A stretch of 24,747 nt of DNA, taken from Holophagales bacterium UBA5066 (lineage in GTDB: Bacteria; Acidobacteriota; Thermoanaerobaculia; UBA5066). The stretch's first letter is position 1. Every line of letters begins with the position of its first letter. Below, piece after piece: positions 7,194 through 17,200 of the stretch. The position numbers and the translations under genes are program-made. The DNA is taken from assembly GCA_002414905.1 (NCBI GenBank), contig DIAY01000203.1:434-25180 (forward strand), in the 5' to 3' direction. Under the pieces are notes generated by a model. It made no database searches and had not been told where the DNA came from. It saw nothing but the letters and a program-made list of their open reading frames with translations.

Positions 7194-8561
7194 ATGGAGA
7201 TCCGTGCGGCCCAAGTCCCCCTTTCAGGCTGGGGCCGGATCGCCCAGGAACAGGCTGCCGCGTACCGTCCCGAATCGTGGAACGCCCTGGCGGCCGTGGT
7301 GGCGTCCGCCCCGGAGAAGACCGTCCTGGCACGCGGCCTCGGCCGAAGCTACGGCGACTCGGCCCTGAACGGCGCCGGAGCGGTCGTCCTCACGGAACGG
7401 CTCGGCCGGATCCTCGACCTCGACGAGGAGAGGCTCACCGTCACCTGCGAGGCAGGGACGTCGCTCGCCCGCCTCCTCTCGTTCCTGGTTCCGCGCGGCT
7501 TCTTCCTTCCGGTCGTTCCCGGAACGCGCTTCGTGACGGTGGGCGGCGCCCTCGCGGCCGACGTCCACGGCAAGAACCACCACGTCGACGGGACGTTCGG
7601 GCGGCACGTCGAAGAGCTGACGCTCCTGACCTCTTCGGGCGAGACGCTCCGCTGCACTCCCGACGAGAACACGGAGGCCTTCGACGCCACGATCGGCGGC
7701 ATGGGCCTGACGGGGTTCATCCTCTCCGCCCGCCTCCGGATCCTCCCCGTCGAGACACCCTTCGTCCGCGTCGTGAAGCGGCGGTCGAAGGACCTCGATC
7801 AGACCCTGGCGCGCCTCTACGAGGAAGAGCACCTGAGCCGTTACTCGGTCGCGTGGATCGACGGCCTCGCCCGGGGACGCTCGCTGGGGCGCGGAGTCCT
7901 GATGCGCGGCGACCACGTCCCGCTGGCCCAGCTCCCGGCCGGCAGGTCTTCCCGCGGCCATCTCCCGGAGGCCACAGGTCCCTCCGTCCCGTTCGACGCG
8001 CCGTCGTTCGTCCTCGGCCCGACCTCGATTGCCGCGTTCAACGCCCTCTACTACGCCGCGGGTCGCGACGGGACGTCCCTCTCGGGCTTCGCGGGCTTCT
8101 TCTTCCCCCTTGACGCCGTCGGCGCCTGGAACCGCCTCTACGGCCGGCGCGGCTTCGTCCAGTACCAGGCCCTCCTCCCGCGCGACGCCGCCGCAGACGG
8201 GTGCCGCCGGCTCCTCGAGGAGATCTCCCGGGAGCGCGCCGCCTCCTTCCTCGCCGTCCTGAAGACGACGGGCCTCGAAGGGCGCGGCCTCCTCTCCTTC
8301 CCGCGCCCGGGCGTCACGCTCGCGCTCGACGTCCCGAACATCGGAGAGCGCCTGAGACCCCTCGCCAGGCGACTCGACGAGATCGTCCTCAAAGCCGGCG
8401 GCCGCCTCTACCTCGCCAAGGACTCCCTCACCGACGCCGCCACCTTCGCCGCGATGTACCCGCGTCTCGCCGAGTTCCGCGCGGCCCAGGGCCGGCTCGA
8501 CCCGAAGGCGCGGTTCTTCTCGAGCCAGGCGCGCCGACTGGCCCTTCTGGAGGCACGGTGA
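7194..8561 (+). CDS. dprE1: DprE1-like FAD-dependent polyprenylphosphoryl-ribose 2'-oxidase
   Basis: 455 residues, close to the usual DprE1 length. The FAD-binding (VAO/PCMH-type) half carries ARGLGRSYGDS (46-56) and VTVGGALAADVHGKNHH (114-130), including the conserved His. The C-terminal half ends with GGRLYLAKDS, where K409 corresponds to catalytic Lys418 of the mycobacterial enzyme, followed by AMYPRL and a typical ARRLALL tail. The family oxidises C2' of polyprenylphosphoryl-D-ribose to the keto form, the first half of an epimerisation to the arabinose donor. The position equivalent to the benzothiazinone-reactive Cys387 is Ala376 here. It overlaps the DprE2-like gene by GTGA. The ATG at 7194 has no Shine-Dalgarno. 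The exact lipid and sugar substrates in this organism are inferred. Confidence 0.88.
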   Translation: MEIRAAQVPLSGWGRIAQEQAAAYRPESWNALAAVVASAPEKTVLARGLGRSYGDSALNGAGAVVLTERLGRILDLDEERLTVTCEAGTSLARLLSFLVPRGFFLPVVPGTRFVTVGGALAADVHGKNHHVDGTFGRHVEELTLLTSSGETLRCTPDENTEAFDATIGGMGLTGFILSARLRILPVETPFVRVVKRRSKDLDQTLARLYEEEHLSRYSVAWIDGLARGRSLGRGVLMRGDHVPLAQLPAGRSSRGHLPEATGPSVPFDAPSFVLGPTSIAAFNALYYAAGRDGTSLSGFAGFFFPLDAVGAWNRLYGRRGFVQYQALLPRDAAADGCRRLLEEISRERAASFLAVLKTTGLEGRGLLSFPRPGVTLALDVPNIGERLRPLARRLDEIVLKAGGRLYLAKDSLTDAATFAAMYPRLAEFRAAQGRLDPKARFFSSQARRLALLEAR

Positions 8562-9307
8562 CGGGAAACGTCCTCATCGCCGGCGCGGGATCGACGCTGG
8601 CCCGGGCCCTGGCCGAGGGTCTCGCCGGCCGCGGGCACGGCCTCGTCCTCGCTGCCCGCGACGCCGCGGAGGCAGGGCGCACCGCGGCCGATCTTCGAAT
8701 CCGCTTCGGGGCCGCGACCGCCGCCCTCGGCTTCGACGCACGGGACGCGCTGGCCACCTCGGCCCTCGTGGCGCGGGCGGACGCCGCTCTCCCGGGTGGC
8801 CTGGCCGGCGTCGTCCTGGCCTTCGCCGCGATGCCCGAACAGGAGTTGGTGGAGCGCGACGGGACCATCGGCCTCGAGATGATCGACGTGAACGTCCGGT
8901 CGACGATGGCGCTCCTCGAGTCCTCCGCCGCGCTCCTCGAGACGAGACCGGGCTCGTTCCTCTGCGCCTTCTCCTCGGTCGCGGGAGACCGCGGTCGAAG
9001 GAAGAACTACACCTACGGCGCTACGAAGGCGGCGCTCTCGACCGCGATGGAGGGCCTTTCGGCGCGCCTCGTGCCGAAAGGCGTGACGGTCCTCTGCGTG
9101 AAGCCCGGCCCGACCGACAGCCCGATGACGTGGGGTCTCGTCCCGTCCACGTCTCCGCTTCTCGCACGCCCCGAAACCGTCGCACGGGACGTCCTCTCGG
9201 CGCTGTCGAAGAACCGATCCGTCGTCTATTCCCCGTGGTTCTGGCGCCCGATCATGGCCGTCCTCAGAACCCTCCCGGCCACCATCTTCCGGAGGCTTCC
9301 GATCTGA
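8558..9307 (+). CDS. dprE2: DprE2-like SDR, polyprenylphosphoryl-2-keto-pentose reductase
   Basis: 249 residues. A classical SDR with VLIAGAGSTLARALAEGL as the nucleotide-binding turn (the usual TGxxxGxG is altered to a GAGSTLA form, as in DprE2 proteins), catalytic S140 and Y153-x3-K157 (YGATK). The C-terminus is basic and hydrophobic (WFWRPIMAVLRTLP), suitable for touching the membrane where the lipid-linked substrate sits. DprE2 reduces the 2-keto intermediate made by DprE1 to the arabino configuration using NADH. The start is GTG 8558-8560, overlapping the previous stop; GGAGG at 8549-8553, four bases upstream, serves as ribosome site. The longer frame from 8201 is a shadow inside the DprE1-like gene. 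The tandem position supports the assignment. Confidence 0.87.
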   Translation: MTGNVLIAGAGSTLARALAEGLAGRGHGLVLAARDAAEAGRTAADLRIRFGAATAALGFDARDALATSALVARADAALPGGLAGVVLAFAAMPEQELVERDGTIGLEMIDVNVRSTMALLESSAALLETRPGSFLCAFSSVAGDRGRRKNYTYGATKAALSTAMEGLSARLVPKGVTVLCVKPGPTDSPMTWGLVPSTSPLLARPETVARDVLSALSKNRSVVYSPWFWRPIMAVLRTLPATIFRRLPI

Positions 9308-12300
9308 TGTCGAAGGACCGGCCCCGACGTTTCGGCCTCTTTCTCCTCCTCCTCTTCGCCGGCGCGGTGGCCGTCCGGGTGTTCGGCCTCACGTGGGACC
9401 AGGGCCACAACTACCACCCGGACGAACGGCGGATCGTCGAGGCCGTTCACCAGCTCTCCTTCTCTCCTCCGCAGCTCGATCCGAAGTTCTACGCGTACGG
9501 GTCGCTCCCCTTCTACGTGACGCGCGCGGCAGCCTCCCTCCTCGGGAACGCCAGCCCGTGGTTCCTGTCCTGGGACGGGATCCTCCTGACCAGCCGGGTC
9601 CTCTCGGCACTCTGGGGAGCCGCGGCCTGCGTCCTCCTCGCCCTCCTCGGCCGGAGGCTCTTCGGCGAGAGTGCCGGGCTCCTGGCCGGGACCTTCCTGG
9701 CCATCGCCGTCTTCCCCGTGCAGAACTCGCACTTCGGCACGAACGACATCCCGCTCGCGACGCTCGTCACGGCGACATTCCTCCTTCTCGCGCGCGCCCT
9801 CGACCGGGAGACGCCCGCCTCCTTCGCCCTCGCGGGCCTCGCCGCCGGTCTCGCCCTCGCCACGAAGGCGAGCGCCATGACGCTTCTCCTCCCTCTGGGC
9901 CTGGCGCCGCTGCTCCTCTTCCTGCGGACCCGCCGCCTCCCCCGCGCGCTGGCTGCCGCCGCGGCGACCGGAGCTGGCTTCGCCGCGGCATTTCTCGCTG
10001 GACAGCCCACCGTGGTCTTCGCGGCAAGGGAGCTCCTCGCCGGCGTCGCCGAGCAGGGACAGATGGTCCGCAACGCCGGCTCCGTCCCCTACACGAACCA
10101 GTACGTTGGCGTCCCGAAGGTCCTCTACGACCTCGGGGAGATCGTCCTCTGGGGCCTCGGCCCGGCCCTCGGGCTGGCGGCGCTCGCCGGGGTCGTGGCG
10201 CGCATCCGCCCCCTCTGGAAGAGCCGGGATCCGCGAGAGCTCCTTCTCTGGGCCTGGGCCGTCCCCTTCTTTGCCGTCACGGCCTCGTTCGACGTCAAGT
10301 TCCCGCGCTACCTCCTGCCGCTCTACCCCCTCCTCCTCCTCGCGGCCGGAGCGCTCCTCGCCCGGAGGGAAGCCGAGGGTGGGGCGCGCCGCTTCGCACG
10401 TCGGGCTGTCCTCGGGCTCTCGGGGACCTACCTCCTCGCGTTCCTGTCGATCTACACGCGGCCCCACACCATCGTCGCGGCCTCGCAGTGGTTCCACGAG
10501 AACGTCTCACCGGGCGCAACGGTCCTCATCCAGCACTGGGACGAGGGCTTCCCCTTCTCGCTCCCCGACCACCCGGCCGAAGGGTTCCGCATCATCGAGC
10601 TGCCCTTCTACGACGCCGACGGTCCCGACAAGACCAGGCTCCTTTCGGAACGCCTCGCCTCCGGAGACGTCCTCGTCCTCCAGACGAAGAGACTCTACGG
10701 CGCGATCACCCGCGCCAGGGACCGCTACCCCGACACCGACCGGCTCTTCCGGCTCCTTTTTGCCGGCGACCTCGGCTACTCGCTCGTCCGCACGTTCTCC
10801 TCGCCGCCCCGGCTCCTCGGCGTGAGCCTCCCGAGCGAGCTGGCCGACGAGTCGTTCTCGGTCTACGACCACCCGAAAGCGATCGTCTTCCGGAATGCCG
10901 AACGGCTCACTGCGGAGGAGATCTCGCGCCGCCTGCGGAACGCGACGCCGTCGAAGGCCCTCACGCGATCCGACCTTCTCCGCGCTCGCCCCGACGACCC
11001 TCACGCCGACTCCGCCGAGCGGATCGGCGGTACCCGGTCGACACCGCTCGCGCTCCTTCTCTGGGCCGCGCTCCTCCAGGCCCTCGGTCTGGCGGCCTGG
11101 CGCCTCCTCGCCTCACGCCTCCCCGCGACCCCCGGCGTCTACGCGCTGTCCAAGATCGCCGGTGTCGCACTCTTCGGCGCAGCGGCCTGGGGGCTCGTCT
11201 CCTGGGGGCCTTTCACCTTCGTCTCCTCCTTCACGTTCGCCGTCGCTCTGGGACTGCTCCTCTTCGGGCTCTTCCCGGGTCGAACTCCTCGCATCATCCC
11301 GAGGCGCGAGCTCCTGACGACCGAGGCCGTGTTCTGGGGCGCTTTCCTCTTCTTCGGCGCGCTCCGCGCCTGGTCGCCCGAGATCTTCTGGGGCGAGAAG
11401 CCGATGGACTTCGGCATCCTCAACGCGCTCCTGCGGTCCGAGGTCCTTCCCCCGCCGGAACCCTGGTTCTCCGGGACACCCCTCTCCTACACCTACTTCG
11501 GTCACTTCATCGTCGCGGCCTTTGCCAAGGCGCTCGCCGTTCACCCCGCGCTCGCGTTCAACCTCGGCGTCGCATCGACCGCCGCGCTCACCGCGGCCGG
11601 CTTCCTGGCAGCCGGGGCCTTCCTCGGAGGGCGGCTCCGGACGGGCACGTGGGCCGTCCTGCTCGGTCTTCTCGCCGGGAACCTCTCCGGGCTCGTCGAG
11701 CTCTGGAACCGCCGGGCCGTCGACTTCGACTCCTTCTGGGCCGTCTCCCGGGTCCTCAAAAACCAGGGCGAGATCAACGAGTTCCCCCTGTGGAGCTTCC
11801 TCTTCGCAGACCTCCACGCCCACGTCCTGGCCTATCCGCTTCTCCTCGCTTTTCTCGCCGTCCTCCTTCTCATCGCCCGGCAACGGACGAGCCCTCAGCT
11901 GTACGTCCCGCCCTTCGGCCGCTCTCTTCTCCTCGGACTCGGCTCCCTTTTCCTCGGGACACTCCTCATCACGAACGGCTGGAGCGCTCCCACGGCGGCC
12001 GGCCTCCTCGTGACCCTTCTCTCCGTTTCCGCCCTCGCGGCCACCCCGAGACCCGCGCATCCGCTCCCCGCGAAACGCATCGGACGCCTCCTCTCAGGCG
12101 TCGTCGTTCCGACGGTCGCCATCGTCCTCCCGGCTCTTCTCTTTGCCCTTCCTTTCTGGCGGAGCTTCTCGCCCCCTCCGAGGAACTTCGGCCGGGAGGC
12201 CGGACCGTTCTTCGACCCGCTCCCGTTCGGCCTCGTCCACGGGCTCGCGCTCATCCTCGTCGTCCCGTTCCTCTTCTTCCTGCTCTTCGGAACCGTGGAC

Positions 12301-14082
12301 GTGGCAGGCCGGGCGCGCCGCTGGCGGGCCCTTCTCACCGGGGGCCTGGCGCTCCTGCTCGCCCTCTCCCTCGTGAACCTCCCGGCTCTCCTGCACGGCC
12401 GGCTCGCCCCGGCTCCCTCGATCCGCGTGTTCGTCCTCGGTCTGGCCGCGATCGGCCTCTCCCTCGCCTTCGGCAACCGGCTCGCCCCGGTGGAGCGGGC
12501 GGCGCCCGCCCTGGCGGCGTTCGCGTTCCTGATCCTCGCCGGGTCCGAGTTCTTCTTCGTCTGGGACCGGATGAATACGGTCTTCAAGTTCGGCCTCGAC
12601 GTCACGATGCTCCTCGCCGTCGTCGGGGCGGCGGCTCTCGAGAAGCTCGTATCCGGACAGTGGAGCGTGGCACGCGGCGCCTGGCGTGCCGCCGCCGCCC
12701 TCGTCTCGCTCGCCGCGTTCGCGACCTCGGTCCTCGCCGTCGCGGGCCACGTGAGGACCCGCCGCGTGGAGACGCCTCGCGGAACGCTCGACGGTCTCGC
12801 GTATCTGAAGCACCACCGTCCGGACGAGGCCGCCGCCGTGGAATGGGTCGAGAAGAACGTCCCCGGCCTTCCGTCCATCGCGGAAGCCTACGGTCCCGCC
12901 TACCAGGAGTACGCGCGCTTCTCCTCGAACACCGGTCTGCCGACGATCGTCGGCTGGGACTATCACGTGTTCCAGCGCGGCAAGCCCCGGCCGGCGATCG
13001 AGAAGAGGATCGCGGACGTCCACGCGCTCTTCTCCTCGAGCGAGACCGCCGCGAGCCGCGTCCTCTCGACGTACGGCACCCGGTTCGTCGTGGTGGGCCA
13101 GGAGGAGCGGGCCGGACCGGGCGGAGGCGAGGGGCTTCGACGGCTGCCGGGCCTCCTTACCCCGGCGTTCTCGAGCCCGAAGCTCACCCTCTATCGGGTT
13201 CGCATGGGCCCCCGGCTGGGCAACACGCTCGGGGCGAGAGCGAGCATCGCTTCGGTGGCCACCTTCGAGGCGCCGGCGGAACCGGCGAACCTGGCGGAGC
13301 CCCGCGGCGTGGCGTGCGGCCCGGACGGCCGGATCTGGATCGCGGACTTCGGCCACGACCGGATCGTCCGGTTCGAGCCCGGGCTGACCTCGCCGGTCGC
13401 TTTCGGGACGAAGGGGACCGGAAAAGTCGAGTTCCAGCAGCCGAGCGCCGTCACGATCGGGAGCGACGGCCGGGTCTTCGTGGCGGACACCTGGAACTCG
13501 CGGATCCAGGTCCTCTCCCCGGAGGGCAACTGGCTCTCCGAGATGACCGGCGAGCTCTTCGGACCCCGCGGGGTGGCCGTCGATGCGAAGGGCCGCGTCT
13601 TCGTCTCCGACACCGGGAACGGGCGCGTCGTGCGGTTCGGACCGGACGGGAAGCTGGAGAAGGAGTGGGGCCGGACGGGTCCGGACCAGGGCCGGCTCCG
13701 CAACCCGATGGGGCTGACCGTCGATTCCCGCGGAATGATCTGGGTGGCCGACAACGGTAACGGCCGTCTCTGCCAGTTCGACCCCGACGGCCGCCTCCTC
13801 TCGACACTCCCGGTCCCGGGCTGGAGGCTGGAAGCCTGTTCCGAGCCTCATGTCGCGCTGGATGACACCGGCAATACCTGGATCTCCGTACCGATCGAGA
13901 GCGAGGTCTGGATGATCAACCAGAAGGGGGAGGTCCGGATGAAGGTCCGCATACCGGAGAATTCGGGAGGCCCGGTGAGAATCACGGGTCTCGCGCTCGT
14001 CCCGGCCGAGCGGAAGATCCTTGCGACCGCCCTCGACGGCCAGCTCTACTGGTTCAGGCTGCGTCCGCGGGGCGGGCGCTAG
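9307..14082 (+). CDS. Giant GT-C fusion: GT39 domain + DUF2298 (YYY) domain + NHL six-blade propeller
   Basis: 1591 residues. Part 1 (about 1-560) is a GT39-like membrane enzyme with TWDQGHNYHPDE, D39-E40 being the GT-C acidic pair, and many hydrophobic helices. Part 2 (about 620-1220) matches the Chlor_Arch_YYY/DUF2298 family: EKPMDFGILNALLRS (from about 697), SYTYFGHF at about 728 (normally YYYFG), FADLHAH (about 833) and WDRMNTVFKFG (about 1086). Part 3 (about 1320-1591) has four clear NHL repeats (GRIWIADFGHDRIVRF-like) and two weaker ones, probably one propeller on the periplasmic side. The start ATG 9307 overlaps the DprE2-like stop by one base (TGATG); a GGAGG lies 11 bases before. Operon context suggests it uses the polyprenyl-phosphate pentose made by the two genes before it (inference). 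The acceptor is unknown. Confidence 0.85.
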   Translation: MSKDRPRRFGLFLLLLFAGAVAVRVFGLTWDQGHNYHPDERRIVEAVHQLSFSPPQLDPKFYAYGSLPFYVTRAAASLLGNASPWFLSWDGILLTSRVLSALWGAAACVLLALLGRRLFGESAGLLAGTFLAIAVFPVQNSHFGTNDIPLATLVTATFLLLARALDRETPASFALAGLAAGLALATKASAMTLLLPLGLAPLLLFLRTRRLPRALAAAAATGAGFAAAFLAGQPTVVFAARELLAGVAEQGQMVRNAGSVPYTNQYVGVPKVLYDLGEIVLWGLGPALGLAALAGVVARIRPLWKSRDPRELLLWAWAVPFFAVTASFDVKFPRYLLPLYPLLLLAAGALLARREAEGGARRFARRAVLGLSGTYLLAFLSIYTRPHTIVAASQWFHENVSPGATVLIQHWDEGFPFSLPDHPAEGFRIIELPFYDADGPDKTRLLSERLASGDVLVLQTKRLYGAITRARDRYPDTDRLFRLLFAGDLGYSLVRTFSSPPRLLGVSLPSELADESFSVYDHPKAIVFRNAERLTAEEISRRLRNATPSKALTRSDLLRARPDDPHADSAERIGGTRSTPLALLLWAALLQALGLAAWRLLASRLPATPGVYALSKIAGVALFGAAAWGLVSWGPFTFVSSFTFAVALGLLLFGLFPGRTPRIIPRRELLTTEAVFWGAFLFFGALRAWSPEIFWGEKPMDFGILNALLRSEVLPPPEPWFSGTPLSYTYFGHFIVAAFAKALAVHPALAFNLGVASTAALTAAGFLAAGAFLGGRLRTGTWAVLLGLLAGNLSGLVELWNRRAVDFDSFWAVSRVLKNQGEINEFPLWSFLFADLHAHVLAYPLLLAFLAVLLLIARQRTSPQLYVPPFGRSLLLGLGSLFLGTLLITNGWSAPTAAGLLVTLLSVSALAATPRPAHPLPAKRIGRLLSGVVVPTVAIVLPALLFALPFWRSFSPPPRNFGREAGPFFDPLPFGLVHGLALILVVPFLFFLLFGTVDVAGRARRWRALLTGGLALLLALSLVNLPALLHGRLAPAPSIRVFVLGLAAIGLSLAFGNRLAPVERAAPALAAFAFLILAGSEFFFVWDRMNTVFKFGLDVTMLLAVVGAAALEKLVSGQWSVARGAWRAAAALVSLAAFATSVLAVAGHVRTRRVETPRGTLDGLAYLKHHRPDEAAAVEWVEKNVPGLPSIAEAYGPAYQEYARFSSNTGLPTIVGWDYHVFQRGKPRPAIEKRIADVHALFSSSETAASRVLSTYGTRFVVVGQEERAGPGGGEGLRRLPGLLTPAFSSPKLTLYRVRMGPRLGNTLGARASIASVATFEAPAEPANLAEPRGVACGPDGRIWIADFGHDRIVRFEPGLTSPVAFGTKGTGKVEFQQPSAVTIGSDGRVFVADTWNSRIQVLSPEGNWLSEMTGELFGPRGVAVDAKGRVFVSDTGNGRVVRFGPDGKLEKEWGRTGPDQGRLRNPMGLTVDSRGMIWVADNGNGRLCQFDPDGRLLSTLPVPGWRLEACSEPHVALDDTGNTWISVPIESEVWMINQKGEVRMKVRIPENSGGPVRITGLALVPAERKILATALDGQLYWFRLRPRGGR

Positions 14083-14235
14083 GCGGCAGGGGCGCAAACC
14101 GGAGCAGGGGGGAACCAGAAAGGCCCGTGGGGTTGAGGGAAGAGCTTCGCCGCCCTCCCGATCACAGCCGGGCGAAAGGCCGGGGAGGGCCGAAATTCAC
14201 GTTCCGACCCTCCCCTCCTCACGATATGGGGAGTG
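14083..14235. other. Convergent intergenic region
   Basis: This 153-base gap separates the ends of the giant GT-C gene and the PilY1-like gene. I see no convincing coding sequence; the + strand reading frame across it is an out-of-frame extension. It holds the terminator-like hairpin listed separately. Confidence 0.6.
14182..14215. terminator. Candidate bidirectional terminator hairpin
   Basis: GGGGAGGG (14182-14189) pairs with CCCTCCCC (14208-14215) over an 18-base loop, which can pair further (CGAA with TTCG around a bulge). It sits between two convergent genes. Neither strand shows a strong T-run, so it is an imperfect intrinsic terminator. Confidence 0.45.
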
Positions 14236-17200
14236 CTACTTCAGTTCCTTCCACCAGATGGGCTTGAAGTCGACCGGTGCGCCGAGATTCGCCCCCCCTA
14301 AGATGCCGTAGAGGCCGGCCGCATCGGAACCCAGGCCCGCAATTCCGGTGAAGACGTGGTCACCTACCGACGTCAGGCCGCTCGCCACACCGAAGCCGGC
14401 GAAGGTGGTTTGCACAACCGCACCGCCAGGATCTCCGGAGGGGGGGAGGATCGTCCCTTCCCGCACGGTCAGCGGAGCATCGCAGCCGTTGGTCTTCCAG
14501 TCCACCGTGACGGCATAGGAAGCACCATTGCATCCGACGGTCGGATCGTAGACGACGAAGATGCCTTTGCTCGGCAGAGCTCCGCTCGGGTCGATCAGGA
14601 GGAGAGGGGCTCCCGTCAGCTGAGACAACGGCGAGAGCGTCGCACCGTAGAAGGCGATATCGGTCGTTACCGCGCTGCACTCATTCAGGGCGAAAGCTGC
14701 GGCAGTGCATCTCTCAGGACGGAGGATCGTTTTGAGCGGGATCTGGAGAATCCTTCCAGCCGCAATCTCGTCGCCGTAGCGAGCCTTGTCGTTCGCGGCA
14801 AAGAAGAGGCTCGGGATGAAGTACGTCTCGGCCCCCCCCTCCGTTCCCGTGTTCGGCCCGTTGATCCGCTGGCTTTTCTCGTAGAACGTTCCCGAGCCGA
14901 ACGCATAGACGTTGCAGCCGGCGCTTGGCGGAAGGCCGAAGCCTCCAGCGGCCGGCGGGTAGTAGATCGGCTGGGACTGCCCCGCAGCTGCCGTGGCGTT
15001 GATTCCTATTGTCGTGCCCGAGAGGTCGCTGGGATCCGTGAACCAGATGCGCCCGTTGAGGTCGGCCTGGAGGCCCCGGGTCGCGATGTTGTCCGAGGCG
15101 AACGTGGACGAGTTGTGCTGGAACCTCACCCCATCCGCGAAAGCCTGGTTCCCGACCCACGGCGTGCCCCCGTCCGGGGCGAGCCCGAAGGAGAGGCTCG
15201 CTCCGAGCATCGTGCCGTCCGCCGCGTCGAGCTGGAAGACCCACGGCGCCTTCTGGCCGTTAAAGACGCTGCCCGTATCGTAGCCGGAGCCGAAGTTGAT
15301 CGACCAGGAGTCGCTCGTCCGGGCCGAGAGTGCGGGCAGACTCCAGGTTTGGCCGAGGCCCGGAAGGTCCGCACCCGTCTTCTGCCAGATGATCTGTACG
15401 GGCGCGTCCGCAGGCTCCCCGGTTCGCGGAGGGAACACGCCGTAGTTCAAGTCCGGGGGGATGGCCAACGGAACGGCGGTGGGGTCCCCAGCGTAGGGAT
15501 GGGTGATGTCGATCGCGGCGATCAGGTCTCCGCCTTCCGCCAGGGTCATGAAGCCAACGGACCGCCAACCTACCCCGGGGAAGTAGACGTCGCCGAACCG
15601 AAGGGAGCCGGCGACGCCGTAGATGTTCTCGAAGCCGACGGGCTGACCGGTACTCTTGACGACGGCATTGAAGTAGTTGTCGTAGAGCTGGATCTCGGTT
15701 CCGAGAAGCTGGGGAGGCAGGAGCGCGAAGAGCTCCTCACCCGTCTCGAAGTCGAACGCGTGGAGCATCCCGTCGTTCGAGCCGATCCAGATGATGGTCC
15801 GCCGGAGCTCGTAAGCCTTCTCGAAGTCCGGATGTTGGAAGTCGAGCTGTGCCTGCCCGTAAAAGACGGGCCCGGCGACGATCGACGGAACCGTGTTGAT
15901 GAGCGGCCCGAGGATCCTGGTTCTCGGGACTCCGCTTCCGTCGTTTCCGCGGATGAAGTCGAGCACCGGCGCCGTCAGCGCCGGCTCGATCGCCTGGAGG
16001 GTCGCCAGGGACGTCGACTTGACCTCGATGAGGTGCAGGAGCGTCGGGTCCCACGTGTAGATGCGCCTCGTCGAGGTATCGCGCGCAGCGAGCAACGTCG
16101 CGGCATCCCAGACGCGGTAGCCCGGCAGGTGATTCCCGTCGTCCCTGAACTTCGTCGAGTCGAACTTGTAGAGGTGCCCCTCCCAGTCGGGATACTCCGT
16201 CGAGGAGAGGATGATGTACTTGCCCTGGCCGGCGACGTTGCCCCCGGCGACCGGACCTCTCACGGGGGCACCAGTTGCGTAGTCGCCCTTGGCCGCCGCG
16301 GCCGTGATGGCGTTGAAAACCGCCACGAGGCCCGCGGAGGAGTCCGCGAAGAAGGCGTAGTCCAGGCTGTCGTCGTAGACGATCGAGTTACACGCCGTCG
16401 GGTGAACGCCCGGGCCCGGGGGCGGGACGGGGTCTGCGCAAAGGCGCGGGTCGACCATCCAGTCGAATCCGGCGTCGAACCCCGCGTCGGTCACGGGAGC
16501 GTTCGCGTCGGTCCTCCCCTTGAAGGCCGTGAAGTTCAGCTCGCACTTGCCGACCTCCGAGCCAAAACCGATGACCCAGGTCCTCGGGTTGATCGGGGTG
16601 GCCCGCGGTGCCTTCCCGACGCACGGAGTCGTCAGGTTGAGGTTCCAGATGTCGTCCGTGATGCCGGGCGGGAAGTCCTTCCACCGGTCTGCCGTGGCAC
16701 CGCTTCCGGGACAGGGGAGGTTGCCGGCATCTCCCCATTCCGTGTTCGCGACCGGGCCCGTGTTGCAGGCGTTCGATTCCCCGTCCGTCACGAGGATGAC
16801 TCCGTAGTTGCGGAGACATTCGTAGAGAGGGTCGCCGGCGAAGGTGTCGATGAGGTGCTGCTCCGCCTTCTCCAGTGCGCTCCGCGTGGGCGTGCCGCCT
16901 CCCATCGCGATACCGCCGTCCCTCGCGAGCCGCATCGCGGCGAGGATGTCGGAGACGTCGGTCCCCCTGGGGTTGATGGCCGTGACGAGGACGTTGCTCG
17001 CCGTCGTGTCGAACGTACTCCCGCAGGTGTCAGGGGCCGTGTCGGAGAACGCGAGGAGACCCCAGTTCACCTGAGTCGCAGAGTTTCCGATGGCGTTCGA
17101 GGGCGGCGTCTCTTCCCAGGTTCCCACGTTATTCCCGAATGCGTCGACCCGTGGCTTTCCGGTTGCCGGGTCGTACGCGTCGAAAGGCGGTCCCGGATCG

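Noticed and set aside
9393..13760. 1455-codon second frame inside the GT-C fusion gene
   Set aside because: Pro/Arg-rich translation without family motifs, fully inside a gene with clear conserved motifs in the other frame.
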